From Actinomycetes bacterium (lineage in GTDB: Bacteria; Actinomycetota; Thermoleophilia; Gaiellales; Gaiellaceae), in assembly GCA_030624785.1 (NCBI GenBank), contig JAUXJK010000140.1, positions 1 to 5,962 of the forward strand: a stretch of 5,962 nucleotides of DNA, read 5' to 3'. The position numbers were made by a program, and so were the translations under genes. Below the pieces are notes generated by a model. That model made no database searches and was not told the origin of the DNA. It was given only the letters and a program-made list of their open reading frames with translations. Positions 5,511-5,962 of this stretch are shown here, one piece after another; within the stretch, counting starts at the first letter, position 1; every line of letters starts with the position of its first letter.

Positions 5511-5962
5511 TCAGTCGGCACCATGGGCGACAGACGCTTCGACGTCACCGACCTTATGGGCCGCTAGCGCGTCGACGATCGCGTCTACGTCGTAGACGCA
5601 GCCTCCCCAGATGCCGCCGCCCGCATTTTGCATTGCCGCCCAGAGCCTGGTCGCCTCCGGTAGGCGTGGGTCGGGAACAAGGTCGGGTCTCGATGCCCGC
5701 GCTTCGAGCGTCTCGTCATCCGGCACCTGCTCAGCCTCGCTGTCAACGTGTACAAGGTCGATTCGTCCAGTCAATTCCGTGCGATCGACCATGATTCGAA
5801 TCTGATCTCCGTCAGCGATCTTGCCGATCGGGCCACCCGCCAACGCCTCGGGCCCGATATGGCCAATGCAGGGGCCCGTCGACACGCCGGAGAAGCGTGC
5901 GTCGGTCAGTAGTGCGATCCTCTCGGCCCCGTCGAGATACTTGAGTGCGAGGGTCAGCTGCG
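5511..5962 (-). CDS. IlvD/Edd-family dehydratase, C-terminal part, YjhG/YagF-like (partial, 5' end beyond right edge)
   Basis: The minus strand is open from the right edge to a TGA at 5511-5513, giving 150 C-terminal residues. The opening QLTLALKYLDGAERIALLTD is followed by ARFSGVSTGPCIGHIGPEAL, then GGPIGKIADGD. This is the IlvD/Edd signature; the Ser of RFSG corresponds to the catalytic serine of dihydroxy-acid and aldonate dehydratases. The Ala before RFSG (Gly in IlvD), the GVSTG wording, and the end LVPDPRLPEATRLWAAM with WGGCVYDVDAIVDAL recall the YjhG/YagF branch (D-xylonate dehydratase type). That placement rests on recall and should be treated as likely rather than proven. The enzyme removes water from a 2,3-dihydroxy acid to give a 2-keto-3-deoxy acid, using an Fe-S cluster bound by the part outside the window. 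It converges on the DUF1858-like gene and belongs to a separate transcript. Confidence 0.85.
   Translation of the reverse strand, partial: QLTLALKYLDGAERIALLTDARFSGVSTGPCIGHIGPEALAGGPIGKIADGDQIRIMVDRTELTGRIDLVHVDSEAEQVPDDETLEARASRPDLVPDPRLPEATRLWAAMQNAGGGIWGGCVYDVDAIVDALAAHKVGDVEASVAHGAD

Noticed and set aside
1..5962. CRISPR array, insertion sequence, tRNA or rRNA
   Set aside because: No regularly spaced repeats, transposase motifs, terminal inverted repeats, or tRNA/rRNA-like sequences were noticed on either strand.

Overview
The window is GC-rich, gene-dense bacterial DNA. GTG starts are frequent, Shine-Dalgarno sites are strong where present, and one small gene looks leaderless. The gene content (a stand-alone corrinoid protein, a MtaA/CmuA-like methyltransferase, a MetV-like zinc/cysteine protein and an IclR regulator) fits a soil or sediment actinobacterium, perhaps a Thermoleophilia-type lineage. 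That placement is an inference from style and content; no marker gene is present.

Layout. On the minus strand from 1735 to the left edge is a tight operon: an IclR-family regulator (971-1735), a corrinoid (B12-binding) protein (299-964) and a MetV-like methylenetetrahydrofolate reductase C-terminal-domain protein (1-287, cut by the edge). Facing away from it, after a 224-bp regulatory gap, is a plus-strand uroporphyrinogen-decarboxylase-like methyltransferase (1960-3129). A small VOC/glyoxalase-fold protein (3152-3628, minus) converges on it. A 72-bp divergent gap then leads to a LarA-like (DUF2088, nickel-pincer lactate racemase family) protein (3701-5125, plus) and a small CxxC protein of DUF1858 type (5173-5460, plus). 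The 3' end of an IlvD/Edd-family dehydratase, whose C-terminus resembles the YjhG/YagF sugar-acid branch, runs in from the right edge (5511-5962, minus).

How the genes may work together. The UroD-like enzyme, the corrinoid protein and the MetV-like protein form the core of a corrinoid-dependent methyltransfer route that would move a methyl group to tetrahydrofolate and then oxidise methyl-THF through a MetVF-type reductase. The neighbouring LarA-like, VOC and YjhG/YagF-like genes are the types that racemise or epimerise, isomerise and dehydrate hydroxy acids. My inference is a pathway for an O-methylated hydroxy acid or sugar acid: B12-dependent demethylation followed by stereochemical inversion and dehydration of the liberated hydroxy acid. 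The substrate is not visible from sequence.

Regulation is the clearest non-coding signal. Two near-identical 17-bp palindromes (TGCCA-N5-TGGCA type) lie exactly 75 bp apart between the divergent iclR operon and the methyltransferase gene. The distal one is extended by a third half-site, so three half-sites sit at exact 10-bp steps. One palindrome covers the probable -10 element of the iclR promoter.
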